Assembly (NCBI RefSeq): GCF_030817215.1 | Contig: NZ_JAUSZA010000001.1 | Coordinates: 4,128,501 to 4,192,500 of the forward strand | DNA from: Paenibacillus sp. V4I3 | GTDB lineage: Bacteria; Bacillota; Bacilli; Paenibacillales; NBRC-103111 | Reading direction: 5' to 3' | Length of the DNA stretch: 64,000 nt | Shown here: positions 44,659 to 53,554 of the stretch, one piece after another | Numbering within the stretch: the stretch's first letter is position 1 | How the letters are laid out: the number at the start of each line of letters is the position of its first letter | Notes under the pieces: model-generated | What the model was told of the DNA's origin: nothing | The model's database searches: none | The model's input: only the letters and a program-made list of their open reading frames with translations | Made by a program: the position numbers and the translations under genes

Positions 44659-45552
44659 CTAACCGATTGTTCGCATAACCTCTTTCATTGTGGAAACGAA
44701 AGCTTCGGCAGCTTTAGAAATGTATCTGCCTTTACGATAGGCAATAACGAGTGTGCGAGTAGGTCTGCCTTCAAGGGTGAGGTGAATGGGTGATAATTCA
44801 CTGAAGCTTCTTTTTGAAATTAAATAAGGGACGAAACCGATTCCCATGCCTGCAGCGACGAGGGACTGAACCGTTTCCATATTGCTGGATTCGAAGACAA
44901 TATTAGGGGTAATGCCAGCTTTTTGGCATAGTTCAAGTGTTAGCTTGCGAAATCCCTGCCCTTTTTTCAAAGCGATGAAAGCTTCCTTCTCTAATTGTTC
45001 GATTCGAATAGGTTCTTTACTTGCTGCTAATCGATGCAGTGGAGGTACCGCGAGGACGATTTCTTCCTCCAGTAAAGTCTCATAAACGAGAGAATCCTCT
45101 CGTAATGGTAATGAGAGCAGCGAGATGTCGGTTTGTCCATTCATCGTAAGTGTTTCTAAGTTAGAGGATGTCTCTTCAACGAGTGTAATTTCAATATCCG
45201 GATATGCCGCTTGAAAGACAGGAACAACGAAAGGCAGGATCGTTGAACCCGTAATTGGCATACTGCCTACGACAAGGCGACCCTTTTTCATTTGTGAAAT
45301 GTCTTCCATTTCTTTCTTCAGCTGCTCGACCATGTCGAGGATTTTTTGGGATTTTTCAACAAAAAGGGACCCAGCATGAGTAAGCTCAACTGAATTGGTG
45401 CTGCGCTGGAAAAGAAGGACGCCGATTTCTTTCTCTAGCTTGGATAGCTGCTGGCTTAGGGAAGGCTGTGCAATATGAAGTTTCTCCGCGGCGCGAGAGA
45501 AATTGCGTTCGATCGCGATTTGAATCGCATATTGAAGTTGACGTAGTTCCAT
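44659..45552 (-). CDS. LysR family transcriptional regulator
   Basis: A 297-residue LTTR. HTH at residues 1-60 (MELRQLQYAIQIAIERNFSRAAEKLHIAQPSLSQQLSKLEKEIGVLLFQR), effector-binding domain about 90-295 (GRLVVGSMPITGSTILPFVVPVFQAAYPDIEITLVEE). I take the ATG at 45552; the upstream ATG at 45564 touches the GGAG. Divergent, across a small membrane protein gene, from leuCD; whether it controls them is not known. It resembles the CynR/CidR/YybE group in general pattern only. Confidence 0.9.
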   Translation of the reverse strand: MELRQLQYAIQIAIERNFSRAAEKLHIAQPSLSQQLSKLEKEIGVLLFQRSTNSVELTHAGSLFVEKSQKILDMVEQLKKEMEDISQMKKGRLVVGSMPITGSTILPFVVPVFQAAYPDIEITLVEETSSNLETLTMNGQTDISLLSLPLREDSLVYETLLEEEIVLAVPPLHRLAASKEPIRIEQLEKEAFIALKKGQGFRKLTLELCQKAGITPNIVFESSNMETVQSLVAAGMGIGFVPYLISKRSFSELSPIHLTLEGRPTRTLVIAYRKGRYISKAAEAFVSTMKEVMRTIG

Positions 45553-45706
45553 CGTAGATTTCATCTCCTGATATGTAATAATCTTAGCTTGTATTATTGA
45601 TACAGCCTATAAAGCATACAGATAATATACCAGATTTTAAGGTTTGATATGAGAAAACCTCGATCGAGGACTCTCACATCGATGAGCAATCATCTGAGGT
45701 ACAAGC

Positions 45707-45752
45707 AAAAGCAGTCTGCGGACAAATTCGACAAATTCCACAAACTGCTTTT
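45707..45752. terminator. possible terminator after the small membrane protein gene
   Basis: AAAAGCAGT and ACTGCTTTT arms enclose a 28-base loop; T runs are short. It would serve the minus-strand gene at 45787-45933. Confidence 0.4.
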
Positions 45753-45786
45753 TGAATTAATATATAGGTTCATCTGTAAAGTAATG

Positions 45787-45933
45787 TTAATTACCTCTTC
45801 TACCTGTAACCAAATTGAATACCAAAGATATGACGGCTAAAACGAGCAGAAGATGGATTAAATTCCCTCCGATATCAAACCCTATTCCTAAAGCCCACAA
45901 GACGAGAATAACAACAAAAATGGTCCAAAGCAT
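45787..45933 (-). CDS. lmo0937 family small membrane protein (48 residues)
   Basis: This gene is too short for an ordinary ORF cut-off. Reading the minus strand from the ATG at 45933 gives MLWTIFVVILVLWALGIGF, then DIGGNLIHLLLVLAVISLVF, then NLVTGRRGN and a TAA. The two hydrophobic helices around a (D/H)xGG(N/G)xIHLLL turn and the basic C-terminus are the hallmark of the lmo0937 family of tiny membrane proteins in Firmicutes, some of which respond to envelope stress. AAAGGATG lies eight bases before the ATG. Function unknown. Confidence 0.85.
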   Translation of the reverse strand: MLWTIFVVILVLWALGIGFDIGGNLIHLLLVLAVISLVFNLVTGRRGN

Positions 45934-46021
45934 AGTAGCACATCCTTTTCAAAATGTCATAATTGCTTATGCAAGATACTAACCACCTTTTTTCAAATTC
46001 GAATCATCCTATAGGAATAAT

Positions 46022-46036
46022 CTATGAAGCTTATAG
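46022..46036. promoter_or_regulatory. candidate LysR-type operator upstream of leuC
   Basis: CTAT-N7-ATAG, a dyad that also satisfies T-N11-A, the LysR-family core. It is about 110 bases upstream of leuC and 18 bases before a weak -35 (TTGGAG, 46047-46052) with TAAACT 18 bases on. Tentative. Confidence 0.3.
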
Positions 46037-46134
46037 TTATTATATCTTGGAGCTATGACGTTATCCGTGTTAAACTACGTTATGAGGGTAAGACATTAAC
46101 AATTAGAGCGGATAATGACAAGAGGTGACTGGAT

Positions 46135-47556
46135 ATGAGTAAAAAGACAATGTTTCAGAAGATTTGGGATAATCACGTTATTAACCAGGAAGAAGGCAAG
46201 CCCAGCGTAATCTATATTGATTTGCAGCTTGTTCATGAAGTAACTTCACCGCAAGCTTTCGAAGGCCTTCGTTTATCGGGTCGCAAAGTTCGCAGACCAG
46301 ACCTAACGTTTGCGACGATGGATCATAACGTACCTACTAAGGATCGTTTCAATATCACTGATCCTATTTCCAAACAACAAATTGATACACTTTCGCAAAA
46401 CTGCCGTGATTTCGGCGTTACGTTGTTCGACCTAGACAGCCTTGACCAAGGTGTTGTACACGTTATGGGACCTGAGCTAGGACTTACACATCCAGGTAAA
46501 ACAATCGTTTGCGGAGATAGCCACACTTCGACACATGGCGCATTCGGCGCACTTGCTTTCGGTATTGGAACAAGTGAAGTGGAGCACGTTCTTGCTACAC
46601 AAACACTGCAACAATCCAGAGCAAAATCATTGGAAGTACGCATTACAGGCAATCTGAAACCAGGCGTAACTGCGAAAGATTTGATTCTTGGCGTTATTGC
46701 TAAATACGGTACAGATTTTGCAACGGGTTATGTAATTGAATATACCGGCGAAGCGATTCGTGGTCTTTCCATGGAAGAGCGTATGACGGTTTGTAACATG
46801 TCCATTGAAGGTGGAGCTAGAGCAGGTCTTATTGCACCTGACGAAACAACATTTAACTACCTGCGTGGTCGTGAATACGTTCCACAAGGTGCTGACTTTG
46901 ACGCTGCAGTCGCAGAATGGTCTAACCTTGTTACTGACGAAGGCGCTACGTATGATTGGGTGCTGGAATTTGATGCTGATTCTTTGATTCCGCAAGTGAC
47001 CTGGGGAACTAGCCCGGGAATGGGGACGAGTATTACATCACTAGTTCCGGATCCGCAAAGCTTTGAAACAGAAAATGAACGTAAAGCTGCTGAAAAAGCG
47101 CTTGAATATATGGATTTAACACCAGGAACGCCAATGACTGAACTGAAAGTTGATTATGTCTTCATCGGTTCTTGTACAAATGGTCGTATCGAGGATCTTC
47201 GTGCAGCTGCTAAAATTGCACAAGGTTACACGGTTGATCCAAGCGTTACAGCTATCGTAGTTCCAGGTTCCGGACGCGTTAAAATTCAGGCTGAGAAAGA
47301 AGGCTTGGACAAAATATTCTCCGACGCTGGCTTCGAATGGCGTGATGCAGGCTGCAGTATGTGTTTGGCCATGAACCCGGACGTTCTGCAACCAGGTCAA
47401 CGCTGTGCATCGACATCCAACCGTAACTTCGAAGGTCGTCAAGGCCGCGGTGGACGTACGCATTCTCGTGTCTCCAGCAATGGCTGTTGCTGCAGCAATC
47501 AAAGGTCATTTCTACGACGTTCGTGATTGGGAAATCAAAGAATACCAACAAGCTTA
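46135..47556 (+). CDS. leuC: 3-isopropylmalate dehydratase large subunit LeuC, with a one-base frameshift near the 3' end
   Basis: LeuC and LeuD isomerise isopropylmalate in leucine synthesis; LeuC carries the [4Fe-4S] cluster. Cluster cysteines are present in [12 protein letters not shown] and [11 protein letters not shown], and [11 protein letters not shown] and DSHTSTHG-type blocks are intact. After [10 protein letters not shown] (His443, codon 47461-47463) the frame changes to an atypical tail and stops at 47524-47526. Removing one T at 47463/47464 restores the normal ending [19 protein letters not shown] and so on to a TAA at 47554-47556, giving 473 residues, the family length. So either a one-base insertion or a sequence error. 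As written the product lacks the true last 30 residues and has about 20 foreign ones. GAGGTGAC precedes the ATG. Confidence 0.9.
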
Positions 47557-47626
47557 ATTTGGGCTGATTAAGGCAATGCTTACGATGCTAGTTTTGCTAA
47601 AGCAAAACTTTAAGGAGAATGAAAAC

Positions 47627-48232
47627 ATGGAAGCTTTTAAACAACATACAGGCCTAGTCGGTCCTGTTGATCGCGTGAATGTAGATACAGATGCCATTAT
47701 TCCTAAGCAATTTCTTAAAAGAATTGAGCGTTCCGGTTTCGGTCAATTCCTCTTCTTCGAATGGAGATGGGATGAAGCGGGCAAAGTTATCGAGAACTTC
47801 CCATTAAACCAAGATCGTTATCAAGGAGCTTCTGTTCTGCTCTCCAGAGCGAACTTTGGCTGCGGATCTTCTCGTGAGCATGCACCTTGGGCTATCCAAG
47901 ATTTCGGCTTCCGCGTCATTATTGCACCGTCTTATGCTGATATCTTCTACAACAACTGCTTCAAAAACAGCATTCTGCCAATCAAGCTATCGGAAGAGCA
48001 AGTTGATGATTTATTCGCTCGTACAGCGAAGCATGAAGGCTACAAGCTGAATGTCGATCTTGAGAACAAGACACTCACTGATGAATACGGCTTGAAAATT
48101 CAGTTTGATTTGGATGAGCACCGTCGTCAGTTCCTTCTGCAAGGCTTGGATGACATCGGCTTAACACTTCAACATGAAGAGAAAATCACAGCTTATGAAC
48201 AAGCTCACCAAAAACGTTTGGCTTATAAATAA
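47627..48232 (+). CDS. leuD: 3-isopropylmalate dehydratase small subunit LeuD
   Basis: A 201-residue swivelling-domain partner of LeuC. It carries the substrate-binding [11 protein letters not shown] motif and [14 protein letters not shown] near the N-terminus. Start at ATG 47627, eight bases after AAGGAGAATG; the longer frame to 47576 has no site. It follows leuC by 70 bases (from the restored stop) and ends before a strong terminator. Confidence 0.95.
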   Translation: MEAFKQHTGLVGPVDRVNVDTDAIIPKQFLKRIERSGFGQFLFFEWRWDEAGKVIENFPLNQDRYQGASVLLSRANFGCGSSREHAPWAIQDFGFRVIIAPSYADIFYNNCFKNSILPIKLSEEQVDDLFARTAKHEGYKLNVDLENKTLTDEYGLKIQFDLDEHRRQFLLQGLDDIGLTLQHEEKITAYEQAHQKRLAYK

Positions 48233-48245
48233 AATGTGATCATAG

Positions 48246-48290
48246 AAGACGCAATCCAATGAGCTCTTGCATTGGTTGCGTCTTTTTTGT
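48246..48290 (+). terminator. intrinsic terminator after leuD
   Basis: AAGACGCAATCCAATG pairs with CATTGGTTGCGTCTT (one bulge), followed by six T. Confidence 0.92.
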
Positions 48291-48310
48291 TCAAGTTGCA
48301 AGAATTCAGA

Positions 48311-48336
48311 CCTAGCTTATGGCTAGGTTTTTTTCT
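48311..48336 (+). terminator. second terminator hairpin after leuD
   Basis: CCTAGC-TTATG-GCTAGG and seven T. It sits inside a wider inverted repeat AAGTTGCAA (48293-48301) / TTGCAACTT (48348-48356). Confidence 0.75.
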
Positions 48337-48432
48337 TCTTCTTTTTTTGCAACTTTTGGCAGTTTTCCGCGTCTAATAGATTACTAGATTGTCGATTGGA
48401 CGGAGGTTTTGCTGTCGGGCATATGATTATTT

Positions 48433-48441
48433 TGGTAAAAT
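48433..48441 (+). promoter_or_regulatory. candidate extended -10 upstream of the amidase gene
   Basis: TG-G-TAAAAT about 80 bases before the start; no good -35. Confidence 0.3.
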
Positions 48442-48523
48442 GGACACGTTGCTGCTAGTTTATAAAAGATAGATTTTAAGAGTATGAATTTAAGACCCCA
48501 ATTCCGACATTACATAGAGGTGA

Positions 48524-49963
48524 ATGATGAAATTTCCTGCATTTTGTTTAATGCTGCTAGTTTGCATGCTGCTTCTCCCTACTTATGCGATGGGAGCTGA
48601 ATCCACCAGCGGAATTAAGCTTTATATGAATGAAAAAAAGCTTGTGTCTAACGAAGTCCAGCCACGTATCGTAAGTGGCAATACGATTGTACCTGTAAGA
48701 ATTATCGTTGAAGAAATAGGTGCAAAGGTGAGTTGGGATGAATCCACACGCATGGTAACCATCGTCAAAGACGATATGAACATTCAATTGGTTATCGACA
48801 GTAAAACGGCCCTGATTAAAGGTAAGAAGGAAAGCTTAGAAGTAGCGCCAATCATCGAAAAAGGCAATACGATGCTTCCACTTCGTTTCATTGGTCAACT
48901 TATGGGTATTGAATTTAAGTGGGACTCTTTAACCTCTTCTGTTCATATGTTCAAAAAGGATGATTCCGATTCCAAACCAGTCACAGGACCCATCGATGTT
49001 GTAGATGATCACAATCATGGCGAAGTAACGCCCCCAAAACCGCCAGTACCGGGCACTGGCACAAATCCAGGAACGAATATACCCGATCCAAATGTGCACT
49101 TGTTGACTTCGATTGTGCTTTCTGAGAAGGAGTTAGCCGTAGCTGCGAAAGACGGTTCTTTAGTTCCGACTATGATGAAATTATCGAACCCGAATCGCAT
49201 CGTTTTTGACTTCCCTAACACTTCTTTAGATCCATCTCTCCAAAAATTGCTTGTAAATAATGCAGGGGAGCTGCCTTCTATACATCCTCTGGTTGAGAAA
49301 GTGCGCTTTTCTAACTTTTCTGATAACCCGGCTACGGTGAGAATTATTTTGGATCTGAAAGGTTCAGCTGACTACCGCGTACAGCCGTCTAAGCTTCCGA
49401 ATCAATGGACAGCCGCGATAGTAGAGCATAAGTTAACCGTGGTGATTGATGCAGGGCACGGGGATAATGATCCTGGTGCATTATCCATAACTGGCAAGCA
49501 TGAGAAGGATTTTACACTCGTTACAGCGAAGAAGGTAGAGAAGCTTCTTGTTCAGGACAAGCGGGTTAATGTCCTTATGACTCGCTCTGATGATACGTTC
49601 ATTCCACTGGATGACCGGGTTTCTTTTGGGAACGACAATCAGTCTGATCTTTTCTTATCGATCCACGGAAATAGCGCAAAAGCTTCGGTATCAGGAACGG
49701 AAACGTATTATAACAGACCGGAAAGCATAGCTTTTGCTAATGTCATCCACAAAAATGTGGTTGCTGCTGCTGGATTTCCTGATCGCAAGGTACGCCAAGC
49801 TGATTTCAGGGTCATCACGAAAACGACAATGCCGGCTGTTCTAGTCGAAGTGGGGTATTTGTCCAATAAGAACGATGAATCTGCCATGTACAAGGAAGCT
49901 TTTCAAGACAAAATAGCGGCTTCTATCGTTGCTGCCATCAAAGAATACCTGAACCTAAAATAA
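48524..49963 (+). CDS. N-acetylmuramoyl-L-alanine amidase with copper amine oxidase-like and AMIN domains
   Basis: A 479-residue exported peptidoglycan hydrolase. Signal peptide at 1-24 (cut after YAMGA); copper-amine-oxidase-N-type domain about 30-148; a Pro/Gly linker about 150-188; an AMIN domain about 192-300; and Amidase_3 about 308-475. Zinc and catalytic residues: VVIDAGHGDNDPGA (His), GKHEKDF (Glu), SIHGNSA (His) and AVLVEVGYLSN (Glu). The family cleaves the bond between muramic acid and L-Ala of the stem peptide. The order amidase, GerMN lipoprotein, SLH protein suggests an envelope module. GAGGTGA precedes the first ATG; the second codon is also ATG. Confidence 0.9.
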   Translation: MMKFPAFCLMLLVCMLLLPTYAMGAESTSGIKLYMNEKKLVSNEVQPRIVSGNTIVPVRIIVEEIGAKVSWDESTRMVTIVKDDMNIQLVIDSKTALIKGKKESLEVAPIIEKGNTMLPLRFIGQLMGIEFKWDSLTSSVHMFKKDDSDSKPVTGPIDVVDDHNHGEVTPPKPPVPGTGTNPGTNIPDPNVHLLTSIVLSEKELAVAAKDGSLVPTMMKLSNPNRIVFDFPNTSLDPSLQKLLVNNAGELPSIHPLVEKVRFSNFSDNPATVRIILDLKGSADYRVQPSKLPNQWTAAIVEHKLTVVIDAGHGDNDPGALSITGKHEKDFTLVTAKKVEKLLVQDKRVNVLMTRSDDTFIPLDDRVSFGNDNQSDLFLSIHGNSAKASVSGTETYYNRPESIAFANVIHKNVVAAAGFPDRKVRQADFRVITKTTMPAVLVEVGYLSNKNDESAMYKEAFQDKIAASIVAAIKEYLNLK

Positions 49964-50032
49964 GAGACGAAAGCTTTAAACGTATGCTTTCGAAGTTCGT
50001 TTTGCTAGGCAAAACGCTAAGGAGTGAGTGAG

Positions 50033-50617
50033 ATGACCAAAACAAGTCGCCTATTCCATGGGGTGCTTCTTGTAAGTGCCATCACGTTGTCTGTAACCGC
50101 CTGCGGTCAGAAAGGTCAACACGTAGGTGGAGCAACACCGCAAACTACGATTGCGCCGACTCCTACAACGGTGGTACAAAGTCCTGCACCAACCCCAACG
50201 CAAACACCAGAACCTTTACAGCAAAAAAAGGTCAAAGCCTTTTATAGTGATCAGGACGAAATGAAACTTATAGAAAAAGAAGTCACAATCAGCTACAAAA
50301 AGGATGCTGACGTGTATGAAGCCGCACTAAACGCACTCAAAAAGAGTGATGATCCTAAAGCGATTCCCTTATTTGATGATCTTACATTCACAAGCACTTC
50401 GTTTGATATAGCTAAGGGTGAATTGAAGATTGATATTAAATTTGGTCCCAAAACGCAATTAGGCGCTCCGGGTGAGGAGTTGTTTTTACAAGCTTTGAAG
50501 AAAACCGTGTTTCAATTCCCAGAAGTGAAGTCTTTATATGTGCTGAAAAACGGCAAACAAGTGGATAGCTTAATGGGGCATCTAGAGCTTCCATATCCAA
50601 TTAAACGACCTAATTAA
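50033..50617 (+). CDS. GerMN domain lipoprotein
   Basis: A 194-residue lipoprotein: hydrophobic signal ending in LSVTAC (lipobox, Cys at about residue 24), a Thr/Pro/Gln-rich linker (about 32-64), and a GerMN domain (about 65-190; VKAFYSDQDEMKLIEKEVTI, FGPKTQLGAPGEELFLQALKKTVFQFPEVKSLYVL). GerMN domains are found in the germination/sporulation protein GerM and in other envelope proteins. Start ATG 50033, ten bases after AAGGAG. It lies 69 bases after the amidase gene and 29 before the SLH gene. Confidence 0.88.
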   Translation: MTKTSRLFHGVLLVSAITLSVTACGQKGQHVGGATPQTTIAPTPTTVVQSPAPTPTQTPEPLQQKKVKAFYSDQDEMKLIEKEVTISYKKDADVYEAALNALKKSDDPKAIPLFDDLTFTSTSFDIAKGELKIDIKFGPKTQLGAPGEELFLQALKKTVFQFPEVKSLYVLKNGKQVDSLMGHLELPYPIKRPN

Positions 50618-50646
50618 ATGTAGTAGCAGAGGAGTCTAAATCAACG

Positions 50647-53361
50647 ATGAAGAACAAGAAATTAGCAAGTGCAATTGTTAGCTCTTTAATTATTACAAGC
50701 CTGGCGGGGACGCCTGTTTTGGCAGCGGAGTCAGTAAATACGGCATCAACAAGTAATGTAAAGCTTTCTTTTCCTGACGTAAAATCGGACTATTGGGGCA
50801 TTCGACATATATCCAAGCTTGCTTTGGAAGGCATTATTGAAGGCTACGAGGATGGGGCTTATCGAGCAGAGAACTCGGTTTCACAGCAAGATGTCCTTAT
50901 TATGGCTACTCGTATGATGGGCTTGCAAGGCGATGTAGATGCTATGACGACTGCAACGGTGTTTCCTGATTTCATGCTGGTTGATAACTATGCGCGTAAT
51001 TATGTAGCAATTGCTCTGCAGAAAGGCTTAATCTCCAACGAGGAAGAGAAAGTAAGAAGCCAAAGCGATAAGTCCAAAGATAAATGGGGCCAGCGGAAGG
51101 CAACGAGAGAATGGGTAGCTGAAGTGGTAATTCGTGCTATAGGGAAGGCAACCACCGCACAAAGCTTATCGACAACACCAACGGCTTTCAAAGATAATAA
51201 TGACATTAGCAACTCAACATTGGGCTTTGTTAATGCAGCAGTTGCTTTGAAGGTTGTTGATGGCTTTGAAGATGGCACGTTCCAACCTAAAGGGGCGGTC
51301 ACGCGTGCTCAAATGGCAGCCTTTTTAAGTCGCTCCCAAAAGGAGTTAGCTACATTGCCTTCACGTGCTGTGAAAGGGTACATGACAAGCTTAACAAGCG
51401 GCACTATTGGCCTTATGGATAGAGACGGCAATACGAGTACATATAAACTTTCACCGAACACAGTGTTCTACGGTAATAAAAATGATACGGCAATAGCTGC
51501 GAAAACGCTGCAAGAAACGTTTGAGGTTTCGCTCGTACAAGTGAATGGAACAGCCTACTATGTTGAAATTATTAGCGATGAGCTTCAGCTGGATATTCAT
51601 GAGGGTAAATTATTGAAATTGAATATGAGCAGTCTCAAGGCCACATTGGATGACTTTGAGAGCTATGATTTAGCACCGGATGTCGCTGTAACTGATACGG
51701 AAGGACGTGGCCTGAGCCTAGGTTCTATCGTAAATGGCAGTACGATTCAATTGCGTAAAAGCAAGATTGTCAAAACCGATAAATACACGTCCATCATAGT
51801 TAAACAGGTACCTGTTAATAAAACAGCAGAAGGCGCGATTCAAACGCTTAATAAAGATGCCATGCAAATTACGCTTCTTGACACCGTATCTGGGCAGCCT
51901 GAAACATATGGTTTCTCAAGTAATTTGATTGCGACTTTACCAGATAACAGCCTCGTAGATATCAATTCTCTTCACGTTGGAGATTCGGTAGAGTATACGG
52001 TTAAGAACAGTGAAATTGTAAAGATAGTAATTAAAAAGCAAGCGGATGTCGGTGTTAGTGTTGAGGGGACTTTGAAAGCAATTGGCGATGACAAAACATT
52101 TTTAACGATAACCAAAACAGCTGGCGGAGCATTAGCATCCTATGTTCTAAGCGATAACGTGCAAGTCAGAATTAATGGTTTAGCCACGGCTAGTATTTAT
52201 GATATTGCTCCAGGAGATCAACTTAAGCTGGATGTTTTGAACAACAAAGTAACTTTGATCACGGTAACGAATCGATCCATTGATAATTTATATTTTGCAA
52301 AAATAGATAGCTATAATCCAACATCGAAATACTTAACCGTGACCGATAATACTGGTAATCCGCATGTTTATAAAATGACTGATACTGTTTCTATTTCATA
52401 TGCAGGTACTACACTTCCTTTATCGAGTTTCAACAGCACTTTCACAGCAGGTAAATATGTTGATTTATTAGTTTCGAAAAACACAGTAACGCAAATTAAA
52501 ATGTCCTCCCAACTGGATGGCGCATTAACGCAATTAAATTTACAAACAAATGATATAACATTGAAAACGGACAGCGGTCAAAGCTTGACGTTCAAGCTTA
52601 ATTACGCTCCACAGGTTGAGCTTGCAAATAAGCCTAACAGTACACTGTCGGATCTAAAAGTTGGGGACAATATAAGTCTATTACTAAGCTTTGATCAGGG
52701 GATTGTCACAAAAATCGTGACGAGTAAAACGGCACTTTATAAAACAATTTTATCTAACGTGAACAGCAAGCAAATTACCGTGACGGATGAGGCGAACACT
52801 TCGTATGTCATTTCCCTGGACGGCGTTCCAATCATTAAAGCGGATCAAAGTGTAGGTTCTATTACAGATTTTGCTCTTGATGATTATGTCAAGCTGACGT
52901 TCAAAGGTTTAGCTGTTGTAAAAGCAGAGCTGATCAGTCCTGTACGCGGTAAGGTTACAGCTGTGAATGCAGCTAGTACAAGTTTAACCGTTCAAGATTT
53001 TTCAGGCAAAAGTCAAGTGATTAACGCAGGCAGCAATTATGACGTTAAGCTTAATGGCGGCGTAGCATGGAGTTTCACTTCCATCAAAGTGGGCGATCGT
53101 GTTCAAGTGATGAAAGACGCCAATGACAAAATGCTTATTCAAGTAGCTGTGGGATCTAAGCGGGAAGTGGATAATTATAATAATGTCGTTAACCAATTTT
53201 ACTTCAAAGCTATAAGCTCCGGAGAAAAAACCGCTTATAGTATTTTCCCAAGAGCCTATTTCCATAAGGGAACAGACGTTGTGTCGGTATCATCCTTTGC
53301 AGCTGGAGATCAAGTAACTCTTTATGTGTTAGACGATAAAATTGTTGAGATTGAGAAATAA
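50647..53361 (+). CDS. S-layer homology domain protein with tandem C-terminal beta repeats
   Basis: A 904-residue surface protein. Signal peptide 1-27 (cut after VLA); three SLH domains, the first (about 40-95) and third (about 178-235) typical (FPDVKSDYWGIRHISKLALEG; GFEDGTFQPKGAVTRAQMAAFL), the middle one degenerate. From about 243 to the end there are about eight repeats of 70-80 residues, each beginning V-x-G-x-L/I..., with a LSDLKVGDNISLLL-like turn near the end. I do not recognise the repeat as a named domain. SLH domains bind pyruvylated cell-wall polymer, so the protein should coat the cell surface. AGAGGAG precedes the ATG. Confidence 0.85.
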   Translation: MKNKKLASAIVSSLIITSLAGTPVLAAESVNTASTSNVKLSFPDVKSDYWGIRHISKLALEGIIEGYEDGAYRAENSVSQQDVLIMATRMMGLQGDVDAMTTATVFPDFMLVDNYARNYVAIALQKGLISNEEEKVRSQSDKSKDKWGQRKATREWVAEVVIRAIGKATTAQSLSTTPTAFKDNNDISNSTLGFVNAAVALKVVDGFEDGTFQPKGAVTRAQMAAFLSRSQKELATLPSRAVKGYMTSLTSGTIGLMDRDGNTSTYKLSPNTVFYGNKNDTAIAAKTLQETFEVSLVQVNGTAYYVEIISDELQLDIHEGKLLKLNMSSLKATLDDFESYDLAPDVAVTDTEGRGLSLGSIVNGSTIQLRKSKIVKTDKYTSIIVKQVPVNKTAEGAIQTLNKDAMQITLLDTVSGQPETYGFSSNLIATLPDNSLVDINSLHVGDSVEYTVKNSEIVKIVIKKQADVGVSVEGTLKAIGDDKTFLTITKTAGGALASYVLSDNVQVRINGLATASIYDIAPGDQLKLDVLNNKVTLITVTNRSIDNLYFAKIDSYNPTSKYLTVTDNTGNPHVYKMTDTVSISYAGTTLPLSSFNSTFTAGKYVDLLVSKNTVTQIKMSSQLDGALTQLNLQTNDITLKTDSGQSLTFKLNYAPQVELANKPNSTLSDLKVGDNISLLLSFDQGIVTKIVTSKTALYKTILSNVNSKQITVTDEANTSYVISLDGVPIIKADQSVGSITDFALDDYVKLTFKGLAVVKAELISPVRGKVTAVNAASTSLTVQDFSGKSQVINAGSNYDVKLNGGVAWSFTSIKVGDRVQVMKDANDKMLIQVAVGSKREVDNYNNVVNQFYFKAISSGEKTAYSIFPRAYFHKGTDVVSVSSFAAGDQVTLYVLDDKIVEIEK

Positions 53362-53387
53362 TTTTGAACGAAAAATAAGTTCATCCG

Positions 53388-53433
53388 TCTGTATATTAGG
53401 AGCTTGACTTCTAAGACAGGCGGTTTTTTTCTA
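53388..53433 (+). terminator. intrinsic terminator after the SLH gene
   Basis: CCGTCTGT pairs with ACAGGCGG (one G-U) and seven T follow. Confidence 0.8.
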
Positions 53434-53493
53434 ATTTATAAAATAAATATGGCAATTATTTAGAAAATGTTCGCATTTTGACGCTTTCAAGCA

Positions 53494-53522
53494 TTGATTC
53501 TAACGCCACAATTCGCTACACT
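53494..53522 (+). promoter_or_regulatory. candidate sigma-A promoter of nth
   Basis: TTGATT (53494-53499) and TACACT (53517-53522) with 17-base spacing, 32 bases before the start codon. Confidence 0.45.
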
Positions 53523-53554
53523 GGAGATTATTACGACCCTAAGGAAGTAAAGAC

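Noticed and set aside
45649-45840. 63-codon plus-strand open frame
   Set aside because: It has no ribosome-binding site and overlaps the better supported small membrane protein gene on the other strand.
47440-47530. programmed frameshift in leuC
   Set aside because: There is no slippery heptamer, no stop-codon slip site and no downstream structure that I can see; leuC families are not known to use it.
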